Source: Clostridia bacterium
GTDB lineage: Bacteria > Bacillota > Clostridia > Oscillospirales > CAG-382
Assembly (NCBI GenBank): GCA_017560285.1
Contig: JAFYOG010000160.1
Span: forward strand, 1 to 31,541
Direction: 5' to 3'
DNA length: 31,541 nt
A program made the translations under genes and the position numbers. How positions within the stretch are numbered: the stretch's first letter is position 1; each line of letters starts with the position of its first letter. The notes beneath the pieces are model-generated. The model had not been told where the DNA came from and searched no databases. It saw only the letters and a program-made list of their open reading frames with translations. Below, in pieces: positions 8,846 to 16,382 of this stretch.

Positions 8846-9894
8846 AAAAGCTTGACGAAAACAAAAAGAAGCAGCTTATTTCTATGGGCTTTGCCGCGTT
8901 GCTTGCCCTTGCGGCGTTTTTGGCGGCATTGGCTTTTAGAAGAAGCGCAGGTGTTATCGCAATGACACCCTTGGCGTTTGCTATCACCGCCGCCGCGGCT
9001 TTTTTGCCTATTGACGAAAAAACAAAAACCCTGTTTTTTGGCGTTACCGCCTTTTGCTTAAACACCGTTAACGAGCAAAAAATGAGATTTACCCTTATTT
9101 ACACCGCAATAATTACGGTTTCCTGCTTTATTTTTTCTATGGGCGCAAAATATATTTTGCAAAAGAAGAAAAAGGCGGTGGGAATCCCTCTTATAGCGGT
9201 ATGCTTGGTTGCTTGCACGGGTTTGGGCTTGGTATATATGGGCAACCCCGTTGCCGCCGCCAAGGCTAAAGCCGATATTAAGGAATACACCCAAGGGATT
9301 TACCCCGAAAGCGAAAACGCCGCTTTGGGAACGGTGGAGTTTTCGGATATTCAGTATAACTATGCCGACGGCACCTATTTTGTTTATGCCCAAAGCAGTG
9401 TTTACCCTGCCGACCAACAGATTATTTCTGTAAAAAACGGCGGTTTAACAGACCTTTTTAAGCCCTTGATGGAAGACCGAATTCTTGAACCTTATGCAAA
9501 ATCCTTTACCGCCGCTTTAAGAAAAAGCTTCCCCGACGATATGTTTACCGTAGAATGCGACAGCGTGGCATTGTTGCCCGATGAATCTTTGCTTGCCGCC
9601 GAAACCGGCGAATTTTACAGCGATATTACCTACGAAATATGGCTTGGCGGTATACAAAACAACACCGATATGACAGAAGCCGTTATTAGGTATATGAAGG
9701 TTATAGAAAAGCAAAAGCTGCCTTACGACAGAATTGTGTTTACCGGCGGCAGTAACCCTTGGATAGTGCGTGCCGTTACGGTAGAAAACATCACCTATAT
9801 TGATAACGACAATTACAGCGTGGATTTTGTATCCACCGCAACCTCTAACCGCTTTGACCGCTTTATGAATTATTGGATGAAGATAAAAAAATAA
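8842..9894 (+). CDS. Unrecognised polytopic membrane protein
   Basis: I do not recognise this 350-residue protein. The first 135 residues contain about four or five hydrophobic segments (roughly 13-31, 36-56, 60-74, 82-103, 112-131) separated by Lys-rich loops. The remaining 215 residues are soluble, rich in aromatic and acidic residues, with no Cys-pair motif or obvious catalytic signature. The arrangement suggests a membrane anchor carrying a folded outer or inner domain. It is coupled to the RNHCP gene by an ATGA overlap, has GGAGG before the ATG, and is followed directly by a strong terminator. Confidence 0.8.
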   Translation: MKKLDENKKKQLISMGFAALLALAAFLAALAFRRSAGVIAMTPLAFAITAAAAFLPIDEKTKTLFFGVTAFCLNTVNEQKMRFTLIYTAIITVSCFIFSMGAKYILQKKKKAVGIPLIAVCLVACTGLGLVYMGNPVAAAKAKADIKEYTQGIYPESENAALGTVEFSDIQYNYADGTYFVYAQSSVYPADQQIISVKNGGLTDLFKPLMEDRILEPYAKSFTAALRKSFPDDMFTVECDSVALLPDESLLAAETGEFYSDITYEIWLGGIQNNTDMTEAVIRYMKVIEKQKLPYDRIVFTGGSNPWIVRAVTVENITYIDNDNYSVDFVSTATSNRFDRFMNYWMKIKK

Positions 9895-9899
9895 GCCTT

Positions 9900-9934
9900 A
9901 ACCGTCGGGTAAAAATCCCGACGGTTTATTTTTT
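9900..9934 (+). terminator. Rho-independent terminator
   Basis: A perfect ten-base stem AACCGTCGGG / CCCGACGGTT (9900-9909 and 9917-9926) with a seven-base loop, followed by TATTTTTT. It closes the RNHCP operon. Confidence 0.9.
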
Positions 9935-9954
9935 GCTGAATAAACCCGCTTCTC

Positions 9955-9984
9955 TTGGCAAAAATATGTATGTAAGCATAAAAT
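9955..9984 (+). promoter_or_regulatory. Candidate promoter of the mazF-like gene
   Basis: TTGGCA (9955-9960), an 18-base spacer, then TAAAAT (9979-9984). The predicted start site falls just before the AGAGGAG ribosome binding site at 9993-9999, so the leader would be very short. Confidence 0.5.
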
Positions 9985-10007
9985 GGAAATTAAGAGGAGC
10001 ATAAGCT

Positions 10008-10403
10008 ATGAAGATACAAAACAACGACGAAAGCATTCATCGCGGCGATATTTATTATGCCGACCTAAGCCCTGTCGTTGGGTCGGAGCAGGGCGGAATA
10101 AGGCCCGTGCTTATTGTTCAGAACGATATGGGCAATAAATACAGCCCAACGGTTATTGCCGCCGCCATAACCAGCCGCACGGGCAAAACCAAGCTCCCCA
10201 CCCATATAGAGGTTACCGCAGGCGAGAACATAAAGGGCGATACCCACTGCGGGCTTGCAAAAAATTCGGTTATTCTGTTAGAGCAGATACGCACCATAGA
10301 TAAACGCAGACTGAAGGAACGTATGGGTAAGCTTGACGACCGCACCATGCAACAGGTTGACAGCGCAATAGGCATTAGCTTTGGGTTGGGCAACACCCTT
10401 TAA
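10008..10403 (+). CDS. MazF/PemK-family toxin (EndoA-like mRNA interferase)
   Basis: A 131-residue single-domain protein of the CcdB/MazF fold, which cuts single-stranded mRNA at short sites. Family features are RGDIYYADLSPVVGSEQGG near the N-terminus, RPVLIVQND, then VIAAAITS and the THCGLAKNSVILLEQIRTI stretch with the conserved active-site region. In Bacillus the same toxin follows alr and its antitoxin ndoAI. Here neither is upstream, and the gene has its own promoter and terminators on both sides. No ribbon-helix-helix or AbrB-type antitoxin can be encoded in the 73 bases between the preceding terminator and the ATG. A strong AGAGGAG site precedes the start. Confidence 0.92.
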   Translation: MKIQNNDESIHRGDIYYADLSPVVGSEQGGIRPVLIVQNDMGNKYSPTVIAAAITSRTGKTKLPTHIEVTAGENIKGDTHCGLAKNSVILLEQIRTIDKRRLKERMGKLDDRTMQQVDSAIGISFGLGNTL

Positions 10404-10410
10404 AAAAAGA

Positions 10411-10450
10411 AACTGCACTTTCGGGCAGAAAGTGCAGTTATTTTTATTTC
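10411..10450. terminator. Bidirectional terminator between convergent genes
   Basis: An 11-base perfect stem AACTGCACTTT / AAAGTGCAGTT (10411-10421 and 10429-10439) with a seven-base loop. T-rich tracts flank it on both strands, so it can end both the mazF-like transcript and the DUF4855 transcript. Confidence 0.88.
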
Positions 10451-12543
10451 TTTTTGGATTTTGCAACGGTAGCAATGGCAACCACAACCATAAAGCCTGC
10501 CAAAAGGGCTATCATAGGGAACAGCCAAGGGGGCGTTTGCTCGGTTTGACCCGAAGACGGGGGAAGAGGAATATAAATATCCTCGCTTTCCTCGGGGGGT
10601 TGGGTTACGGGGGCAACTGTTACGTTAACGGTATGGGGCTTAGATTGAGAAAAGCCGTCGCTTACGCAAAGGGTAAAGCTGTCTACACCGGCAAAACCGC
10701 TTTCGGGGCTGTAAATTACCGCCGTTTTATCGGCAGAAACGGCAACCTTGCCGTTGGCGGGCTGTGCGGTTATAATAACCGAAATATCGCCCCAATAGGA
10801 GCTTGCATCGGCAATGGAAATAGGAACGATAGCATCACCCTCGGTAATTTCCACCGCTGTATTTCCGCTTATTTCGGGGGGCATATTGTTATAGTTCCCG
10901 TTTATATAACGGTAGGTTATATCGTAAATTCTGCGCAGACAAACACCCTGCTCCGACGAGGTTTTGGCATAACAGCAGTTATAAAGAAAGCCTATGCCCA
11001 TTCCCTGCTCGTACAGATTAACGGCGTTCATATACCCCGTGGTGCCGCCGTAGTAAAGCTGGGCTTCGTAATTGTTGCAGATTGCCTGATAATCCCAGCC
11101 GTTATCGTAGGCGTTAAACAGCTTGGAAAAGCCTATTTCCACGCCCATACGGTTGTTATATACGCTTTTTGCATATTGAGAAAGCATAGTCTGCTTATAG
11201 CTGCCGTTTAAGCCATGCTCGCCATAATTAGATTGCATTACCGCCGCAGTAAAGCCAAGCTCTTCCCATTGGTCGAACCCTGCAAAAAGATATGCAGAGG
11301 AATAAAAGCTTGCAAGGTTTTGCCGTTTTATATACTTGTTTATATCCTTTATAAGCTCTTCTTCCTGCAAGGAAAGGGTATAATCTACCCCTTGAATGTT
11401 TAGAAAGAAGCCAGATAAGTTAAGAAATTCGTAATTATTAAGCTTGAATTCGTCGATACATCTGCTTACGTACCATTTTACAATATCCAAGCGTTCGTCG
11501 GGTTCGGCGGAATATTCGTCGGTGCCGTCGTTATCTATATCGCCAAAGGGTAATTCGGTTAAAGCGGGATAAGGGATTGTAAAATAGACGTTTAGCTTAT
11601 CGGTTATGCCCAAAGCTTGGTAAGCTCTGCCTGCCACCTTATTAAGGGCATCTAAATCCTGCCCCAAGGTAAAGGTATGGGAAAGGTACATTTCCCATTC
11701 TGCAAAGCCCCATTGGCTTTTGCCGTCGGCGGGCAGGTTGCAGGGGGAAAGCAACACGCTGTCGAACATTTTGCCCTTTATTTCCCCTGCGGAATTAACG
11801 TAAGCCACGTAGGGTAAAAGCTCATCCTCGGTAAGAACGCCAAGGGTATGGTCGGTTTCCGCGTGGCCGTTATAAAGCTTTACAATATCCTTGCTTTGGT
11901 TAATCTGCGCGGTATAGCCCTTTTCCAAAGGCTCGTTTTTAGGGTCGAGAGGTCGTTCCGTACCTGCAAGAATGCTGTTGCCGTAAACCGCAACCTCGCT
12001 GCAATAAACGTAGCCGTCGGTGGCATATTCAAGCTTTGCATAGCGGGCGGAATAGGTACGGCGAAGAGCTATATCTATACCGTGAACCCCTTCCTTAACG
12101 TCTGTAAGCCGTTCGCGCAGGTCTTTTTCGCCAACCAACTGATAATCGGTGCCGTTATCCGAAAGATAAAGCTTTATGTACCTTGGCAGGTATATTTGCT
12201 TTTGGGGGGAATGCAAAAATATGGCAAAAGCCGAATCTACACCGCGGTTTTCGCCGAAATCGAACACAATATTGCGGCTTTTTCCGCCGTATGCCTTATA
12301 CCATGCCGCGCTTTCTGCGTTTAGGTCGCCCCAAACGTTATCGCTAAGCTTGCCGTTATCCTCGCCCATTGCAATACCATCGGGAGAAATGCTTCCGTAG
12401 GAATCCGAAATCGGTTCGCCGGTACAAACGTTATAGGGCAAGCCCGCGGAAAGATTTTCCTGCGGTTGTTCTGCCGTTGCCGTAAAGGAAAAAATATTTA
12501 TTATAAAAAGCGTTGCCAACAAAAAAGCCGTTATTTTTCGCAT
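10444..12543 (-). CDS. Secreted, membrane-anchored DUF4855 protein
   Basis: A 699-residue extracellular protein. Residues 1-24 form a signal peptide (IINIFSFTATA). Residues about 40-195 look like a discoidin/F5-8 carbohydrate-binding domain, ending in ARYAKLEYATDGYVYCSEVA. Residues about 205-545 match DUF4855, a family thought to have a TIM-barrel glycoside-hydrolase-like fold; it includes WGFAEWEMYLSHTF and LNLSGFFLN. An Ig/cadherin-like domain follows (about 555-650, GVDSFTLCVSDGF). Then come a Pro-rich linker, one membrane helix (about 673-694) and the tail KSKKK. There is no LPXTG, so anchoring is by the helix. Substrate and activity are not known. Confidence 0.85.
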   Translation of the reverse strand: MRKITAFLLATLFIINIFSFTATAEQPQENLSAGLPYNVCTGEPISDSYGSISPDGIAMGEDNGKLSDNVWGDLNAESAAWYKAYGGKSRNIVFDFGENRGVDSAFAIFLHSPQKQIYLPRYIKLYLSDNGTDYQLVGEKDLRERLTDVKEGVHGIDIALRRTYSARYAKLEYATDGYVYCSEVAVYGNSILAGTERPLDPKNEPLEKGYTAQINQSKDIVKLYNGHAETDHTLGVLTEDELLPYVAYVNSAGEIKGKMFDSVLLSPCNLPADGKSQWGFAEWEMYLSHTFTLGQDLDALNKVAGRAYQALGITDKLNVYFTIPYPALTELPFGDIDNDGTDEYSAEPDERLDIVKWYVSRCIDEFKLNNYEFLNLSGFFLNIQGVDYTLSLQEEELIKDINKYIKRQNLASFYSSAYLFAGFDQWEELGFTAAVMQSNYGEHGLNGSYKQTMLSQYAKSVYNNRMGVEIGFSKLFNAYDNGWDYQAICNNYEAQLYYGGTTGYMNAVNLYEQGMGIGFLYNCCYAKTSSEQGVCLRRIYDITYRYINGNYNNMPPEISGNTAVEITEGDAIVPISIADASSYWGDISVIITAQPANGKVAVSADKTAVIYSPESGFAGVDSFTLCVSDGFSQSKPHTVNVTVAPVTQPPEESEDIYIPLPPSSGQTEQTPPWLFPMIALLAGFMVVVAIATVAKSKKK

Positions 12544-12560
12544 TTTATTACTCCAAACCC

Positions 12561-12615
12561 ATTATAAATTTATTATATTGTTATTTTGTCAAAAAATCAA
12601 GAGAAATAATACAAT
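12561..12615. promoter_or_regulatory. Divergent, overlapping promoter region
   Basis: For the minus-strand DUF4855 gene: TTGACA (12587-12592) with TTTATA after 18 bases (12563-12568); a TATAAT at 12561-12566 would need a 20-base spacer. For the plus-strand gene: TTGTCA (12586-12591), 18 bases, TACAAT (12610-12615). The plus-strand pair would place the start nearly on the ribosome binding site, so it is the weaker call. The two -35 boxes overlap. Confidence 0.4.
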
Positions 12616-12633
12616 ATTAAGGGAGTGATTTTT

Positions 12634-13326
12634 ATGTTGGAAAATCTGCAGGGCAGTTTTATGCTAAACAACGGCAATGCGGCGGTTTCGGCAGACCTTA
12701 AGGGCGGTAACGTTTTTGCCGCAGACGGCTTTTGCAATTACCTTTGGGAATACGGTCAAGAGGGCGATTTGCTGTGTCAACACCCTGCCGTACGCCCCTA
12801 CCGAAGGTTTAGGTACAACGAAAATGCTTGCGTTACAACCGCCTTGGGTTGTTGCAACGGCAACAGCGTTTATATTTTGGATAAGGATTTAAAAGAGCTT
12901 GGTTACGTTAGCCTAAACGGTCTGCAAAGGGACGGTTGCACAAGCTACGGCGGTTTAACCGATGCATCTGTAACCGTTATCGGCAACGAGCTGTTTTTTG
13001 TGGGTGCTTTTTTCGACGGGGCGTTTTTGTTCGATATTCAAGGCAAGCGGCTTACACGGCTGTGCGCGGTGGAAAGGAACGAAACGCTTACCGATTTTAT
13101 CTCTGCAGGGGACGATATTTACGCTATGGCGGTTATTTGCGATAACACGCAAATTATTACCGTTGCCCGCAACGGAATTATATACAACGGAATTCTTTCG
13201 CCGAAATATACGTTGCGTATGCTGTTTTACAAAAACGGCTGTGTTTATGGGCTTTTTGGGCAGGGTTATATTTATAACCGAATTTTTAAAATATTTTCCG
13301 AGGACGTTTTTTATCTGCCGCGGTAA
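12634..13326 (+). CDS. Unrecognised cytoplasmic protein, possibly beta-propeller-like
   Basis: I do not recognise this 230-residue protein. I chose the ATG at 12634 because AAGGGAG lies eight bases upstream; a GTG at 12625 falls inside that site. There is no signal peptide or membrane segment. The sequence alternates short beta-like runs (NSVYILDKDLKELGYV, NELFFVGAFFDGAFLF, GDDIYAMAVI, TQIITVARNGIIYNG) at intervals of 40-50 residues, as in a small beta-propeller. It lies upstream of the lipoprotein-alr pair in the same direction, with a hairpin between them. Confidence 0.7.
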   Translation: MLENLQGSFMLNNGNAAVSADLKGGNVFAADGFCNYLWEYGQEGDLLCQHPAVRPYRRFRYNENACVTTALGCCNGNSVYILDKDLKELGYVSLNGLQRDGCTSYGGLTDASVTVIGNELFFVGAFFDGAFLFDIQGKRLTRLCAVERNETLTDFISAGDDIYAMAVICDNTQIITVARNGIIYNGILSPKYTLRMLFYKNGCVYGLFGQGYIYNRIFKIFSEDVFYLPR

Positions 13327-13331
13327 TTTTT

Positions 13332-13367
13332 AAGCCCCTTTGCAAATATAATTTTGCGGAGGGGTTT
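13332..13367 (+). promoter_or_regulatory. Hairpin that buries the lipoprotein ribosome binding site
   Basis: Arms 13332-13346 and 13353-13367 pair over 15 bases, including three G-T wobbles, with a six-base loop. The right arm contains the GGAGGGG ribosome binding site of the next gene, whose ATG is at 13369. It could also act as a weak terminator, as four T follow. Either way the hairpin should limit translation of the lipoprotein unless opened. Confidence 0.65.
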
Positions 13368-13368
13368 T

Positions 13369-13872
13369 ATGAAAAAAGCGTTTGCGATTATTATATTATC
13401 GGTTATATTTATCTGCGGTTGCGGCAACGAAGATATTAAAAACAAATTCGCCCTGCCGTTAGAGCTTACCGCAAGCCTTAACGGCAAGGATTATTTTATA
13501 CAGCGGATTACCCAAGAGGGCTATTCCTTAAGCTTTGATAAGGAACATCCCCTTTTCGGGTTAAATATTGAAATTTGGGGTGATAAGGGTACCGCAACGG
13601 TAGCAGATTTCGTTTGCCCCGTGGAAAGCGGATATTTCCCTGCACAGCACTGCCTTGCAAGGGCTGTAAGGCTTTTGAACGAAAGGGATATTTCTGCCGT
13701 AAAAACCAAAAAGGGTTTTAAGTACACTATTGACGAAACCGTTATTTTGGTGTATTATGATAACGATACAAAGCAGGTTATAGGCATTGAAGCAGAGGAG
13801 AACGGCAGGCGGTTTTATTTTTCCGTCCGTGCCATAACACCCTATGAAAAACCGAGTAACGGCGAAGGTTAA
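13369..13872 (+). CDS. Small lipoprotein coupled to alanine racemase
   Basis: A 167-residue protein starting MKKAFAIIILSVIFICGC: a signal peptide with a lipobox-like ICGC, so Cys is probably lipidated after cleavage. The body is beta-rich with no cysteine cluster or catalytic motif and ends in strands (VILVYYDNDTKQVIGIEAEE). The ATG is set by GGAGGGG five bases upstream; a TTG 15 bases earlier is inside that hairpin. It overlaps alr by 29 bases. In Clostridioides difficile the germination lipoprotein GerS is encoded beside alr2, and Bacillus ydcC precedes alr. A GerS/YdcC-like role is an inference from that context and from the beta-rich fold, not from sequence identity. Confidence 0.78.
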   Translation: MKKAFAIIILSVIFICGCGNEDIKNKFALPLELTASLNGKDYFIQRITQEGYSLSFDKEHPLFGLNIEIWGDKGTATVADFVCPVESGYFPAQHCLARAVRLLNERDISAVKTKKGFKYTIDETVILVYYDNDTKQVIGIEAEENGRRFYFSVRAITPYEKPSNGEG

Positions 13873-14938
13873 CCTTAACACCATTCGCAACAATTACAAT
13901 TATATACAATCTATTTCCAACGGTAAAATTATGGCGGTTGTAAAAGCAGATGCTTACGGCCACGGCGCCATTGGCATTGCAAAAGAGCTTTCCGCCGCCG
14001 GCTGTACCGATTTTGCCGTTGCCTGCATTACCGAAGCGCAGGAGCTTCGCGCCGCAGGCATTAACGGAAACATTCTTATATTGGGCCCTACCGATGCCCG
14101 CTTTGCCGACGAAATTATCGCGGGGGATTTTATTCAGACCGTAGATAGCTTTGATTACGCCAAAAAGCTTTCGGAATACGGCAAGGTAAGGGTTCACGTT
14201 AAGGTAGATACGGGTATGTCCCGCATAGGTATTTATTGCCACGAAAGCGAAGACGTTGGCTTTGCCGCAAAAGAGGTTGCCGCAATTTCTTGCTGTGAAG
14301 GCATTGGCATGGAAGGGATTTTTACCCACTTTGCCGCCAGCGACGATTGCTGTGGGGATTATACCGAAAAGCAGTTTGCCGTATTTTCTGCCCTGCTTAA
14401 CCGTTTAGAGGAAATGAAGGTTAACGTGGGCACACGCCATTGCTGTAACAGCGCCGCTATTCTTAAATACCCCCGTATGCATTTGGATATGGTTCGCGCA
14501 GGTATTATTTTATACGGTCTTATGCCATCTAAATATTGCATCGACGGCAACATTCTGCCCGCAATGCGGCTTTCTGCCCGCGTTTGCGCGGTACATAAGC
14601 TTAACAAGGGCGACAGCGTAAGCTACGGCTGTACCTACACCGCCCAAGAGGATACCCGCGTGGCGGTAATTTCCATTGGCTATGCCGACGGCTTTTCCAG
14701 AGTATATTCCGGTAAGGAATTTATAAAGATTAACGGCAAAAAATTTGCCACCGTTGGTAAAATCTGTATGGATATGTGTATGGTCGATATCGGTAACGAT
14801 GCAGATTGCAAGGTTGGGGACGAGGCGGTTATATTTGAATCTGCCTTCGATATAGAACAGCTTGCCAACGCGTTGGGCACCATTAATTACGAGATTTTGT
14901 GCTCGTTAAAGCACCGCGTAAAGCTGGAATACAAATAA
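13844..14938 (+). CDS. alr: Alanine racemase
   Basis: Pyridoxal-phosphate enzyme that interconverts L- and D-alanine for peptidoglycan. The PLP lysine is about K34 in VVKADAYGHG; the catalytic tyrosine is about Y265 in GCTYTA, followed by the GYADGFSR stretch. The 364-residue length is normal. The start is embedded in the upstream lipoprotein gene with no clear ribosome binding site of its own, so translation probably depends on coupling. A strong terminator follows. D-alanine made here would feed the peptidoglycan genes at 19252-26994. Confidence 0.96.
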   Translation: MKNRVTAKVNLNTIRNNYNYIQSISNGKIMAVVKADAYGHGAIGIAKELSAAGCTDFAVACITEAQELRAAGINGNILILGPTDARFADEIIAGDFIQTVDSFDYAKKLSEYGKVRVHVKVDTGMSRIGIYCHESEDVGFAAKEVAAISCCEGIGMEGIFTHFAASDDCCGDYTEKQFAVFSALLNRLEEMKVNVGTRHCCNSAAILKYPRMHLDMVRAGIILYGLMPSKYCIDGNILPAMRLSARVCAVHKLNKGDSVSYGCTYTAQEDTRVAVISIGYADGFSRVYSGKEFIKINGKKFATVGKICMDMCMVDIGNDADCKVGDEAVIFESAFDIEQLANALGTINYEILCSLKHRVKLEYK

Positions 14939-14947
14939 TAAGCAAAC

Positions 14948-14985
14948 AAAAAAGATATGCCGCAAAGCATATCTTTTTTATTTTG
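14948..14985. terminator. Bidirectional terminator, alr and dockerin operon
   Basis: A 13-base perfect stem AAAAAAGATATGC / GCATATCTTTTTT (14948-14960 and 14967-14979) with a six-base loop. The arms themselves give T tracts on both strands, so it serves the convergent transcripts ending here. Confidence 0.85.
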
Positions 14986-14989
14986 TAAA

Positions 14990-15544
14990 TTATACCCAGT
15001 TATCCGACCAGCCGTTTTCGCCGTTGGTGGGATCGTAAGGGTCGCAGGAATAATCCTTGTTAATTTCATAGGTGCCGAAATATGCGCGCTTTACCTTAAT
15101 GTAATTAATAGGTCTAATGTCGCCCTTGGCATCTGCCCCTGCCGCCTGTCTGGCAAGAGAGTTTGCATAATAAGTGCCCATACAGGTACGCTTGGTAAGC
15201 AAATAATCGCGGGCGGTAAGCTCGCCGTCGCCATCGAAATCGCCCATAACCACAACGGTATACAACGCTCTGCCGTCGACTTTTACGGTAAAGCCGGTGC
15301 CCATATAGGTTGTGCTGGAGGGGTCAAGACGGGTGCCATCTTTATCGAATATTTCCACGCTTTTACCGGTATAAAAAGAGCGGAACACGTTTTGGGGTGT
15401 TTTTAGGGAAATGCCGTAAATAGTACCGTTTTTAATTGTGGGAATAAAATCAACGGTAACGGTTTCGGCATAAGCGCAAAGGCTGAACGCCGAAAGCAAT
15501 AACACGCAAGCCAATAATAAAGAAGTTAATCTAAGACCTTTCAT
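14990..15544 (-). CDS. Secreted dockerin-type protein
   Basis: A 184-residue exported protein with a signal peptide (cleavage likely after about residue 26, CAYA). Residues about 30-98 form a small beta module of the sort that precedes dockerin repeats (TIYGISLKTPQNVFRSFY ... GTGFTVKV). A type I dockerin-like pair follows. Repeat one, GDFDGDGELTARDYLLTKR (about 101-119), has an intact calcium loop. Repeat two (about 136-160) keeps KRAYFGTY but its loop (GADAKGDIRPINY) has lost some ligands. The ATG follows the stop of the oxidoreductase gene after one base, with GGAGG, so it is the last gene of that operon. It has no catalytic domain; it may be an adaptor. Confidence 0.8.
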   Translation of the reverse strand: MKGLRLTSLLLACVLLLSAFSLCAYAETVTVDFIPTIKNGTIYGISLKTPQNVFRSFYTGKSVEIFDKDGTRLDPSSTTYMGTGFTVKVDGRALYTVVVMGDFDGDGELTARDYLLTKRTCMGTYYANSLARQAAGADAKGDIRPINYIKVKRAYFGTYEINKDYSCDPYDPTNGENGWSDNWV

Positions 15545-15545
15545 A

Positions 15546-16379
15546 TTACACCTCCACCCATTCTCCGGGGGTTTTTAAAGCCTTGTTGCCTGCTTCGATA
15601 ATGCCCATTACCGAAATAGTTTCGGCATGGTCGGCATAAATTTTGCCGGTTTTAAAGAAATCGCACAGGGCTTTTATAAAATTAGGGAAATAATCGCTCA
15701 TTTGGGGGATTTTTACGGTAGAGCCGTCGGTATAGTTAACGGTTAAATCGAAATCTACACCCGTCCAGCCGTAATGGCTTAACACCGCACGTCTGCCGCC
15801 TGAAAATTCTATAACCATAGATTCGTACATACCGCTGCCCACAGACATCATACGCTTAACGTCGCTGCCCATAAGCATAACGATAGGTTCTATCTGATGT
15901 ATTGCGTAGGTATCGAAATTGCCGGGCCCGCGGGAGTTTATAAAGCAAATGTTTTCTTTGCTAACACCCTCTAATTCGTTGGCAAAGCGCAATGCCGAGG
16001 TAGAAAAGAAGGGGGTGCTGTGCTTTTCGCCTATTTCGGTAATCTGCTTTGCAATTTCCTTAGAAAGGGCAAAGGTTTTATCTACGTAAACCGGCTTTCC
16101 GCTTGCCAAGGGCTCGCGGCATAAATCTAAATGACGTTCGGGGTTATCGGGGGAAAGCACGATAATGCAATCGCTTTTTTCCACAACCTCTTTAATGGTG
16201 CTGCATCTTTCTACACCGAACTTTTCGCACCATTGGTCGGTGGTAAGGCCGTTGGGTTTATCGATCTCGGCATAAGCGTAGGCTACCGTAAAATCGCTTC
16301 CGCACTGGTCTGCAATAAATTTAGGGTAATTGTTTGCGTGCCATTCATCAAGAAAATAATCAATAAAACCTATTTTCAC
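15546..16379 (-). CDS. Gfo/Idh/MocA-family oxidoreductase
   Basis: Probable NAD(P)-dependent sugar or sugar-acid dehydrogenase. It shows the N-terminal Rossmann half and the family segment KPVYVDKTFAL, the equivalent of the EKP motif with Asp replacing Glu. The N-terminal glycine motif is not canonical (MKIGFIDYFLDEWHANN) and at 277 residues it is shorter than most members, so it may be divergent in cofactor use. It lies three bases after the TIM-barrel isomerase gene; such isomerase-dehydrogenase pairs are typical of inositol and rare-sugar catabolism. The substrate is unknown. Confidence 0.8.
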   Translation of the reverse strand: MKIGFIDYFLDEWHANNYPKFIADQCGSDFTVAYAYAEIDKPNGLTTDQWCEKFGVERCSTIKEVVEKSDCIIVLSPDNPERHLDLCREPLASGKPVYVDKTFALSKEIAKQITEIGEKHSTPFFSTSALRFANELEGVSKENICFINSRGPGNFDTYAIHQIEPIVMLMGSDVKRMMSVGSGMYESMVIEFSGGRRAVLSHYGWTGVDFDLTVNYTDGSTVKIPQMSDYFPNFIKALCDFFKTGKIYADHAETISVMGIIEAGNKALKTPGEWVEV

Positions 16380-16382
16380 GGC

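Noticed and set aside
10381..11211. A 276-residue plus-strand open frame rich in Gly and Asn
   Set aside because: It lies antisense inside the DUF4855 gene, has no family resemblance, and starts inside the mazF-like gene; it is a shadow of codon bias.
13778..14329. A 183-residue minus-strand open frame
   Set aside because: It is antisense to alr and the lipoprotein gene, both well supported.
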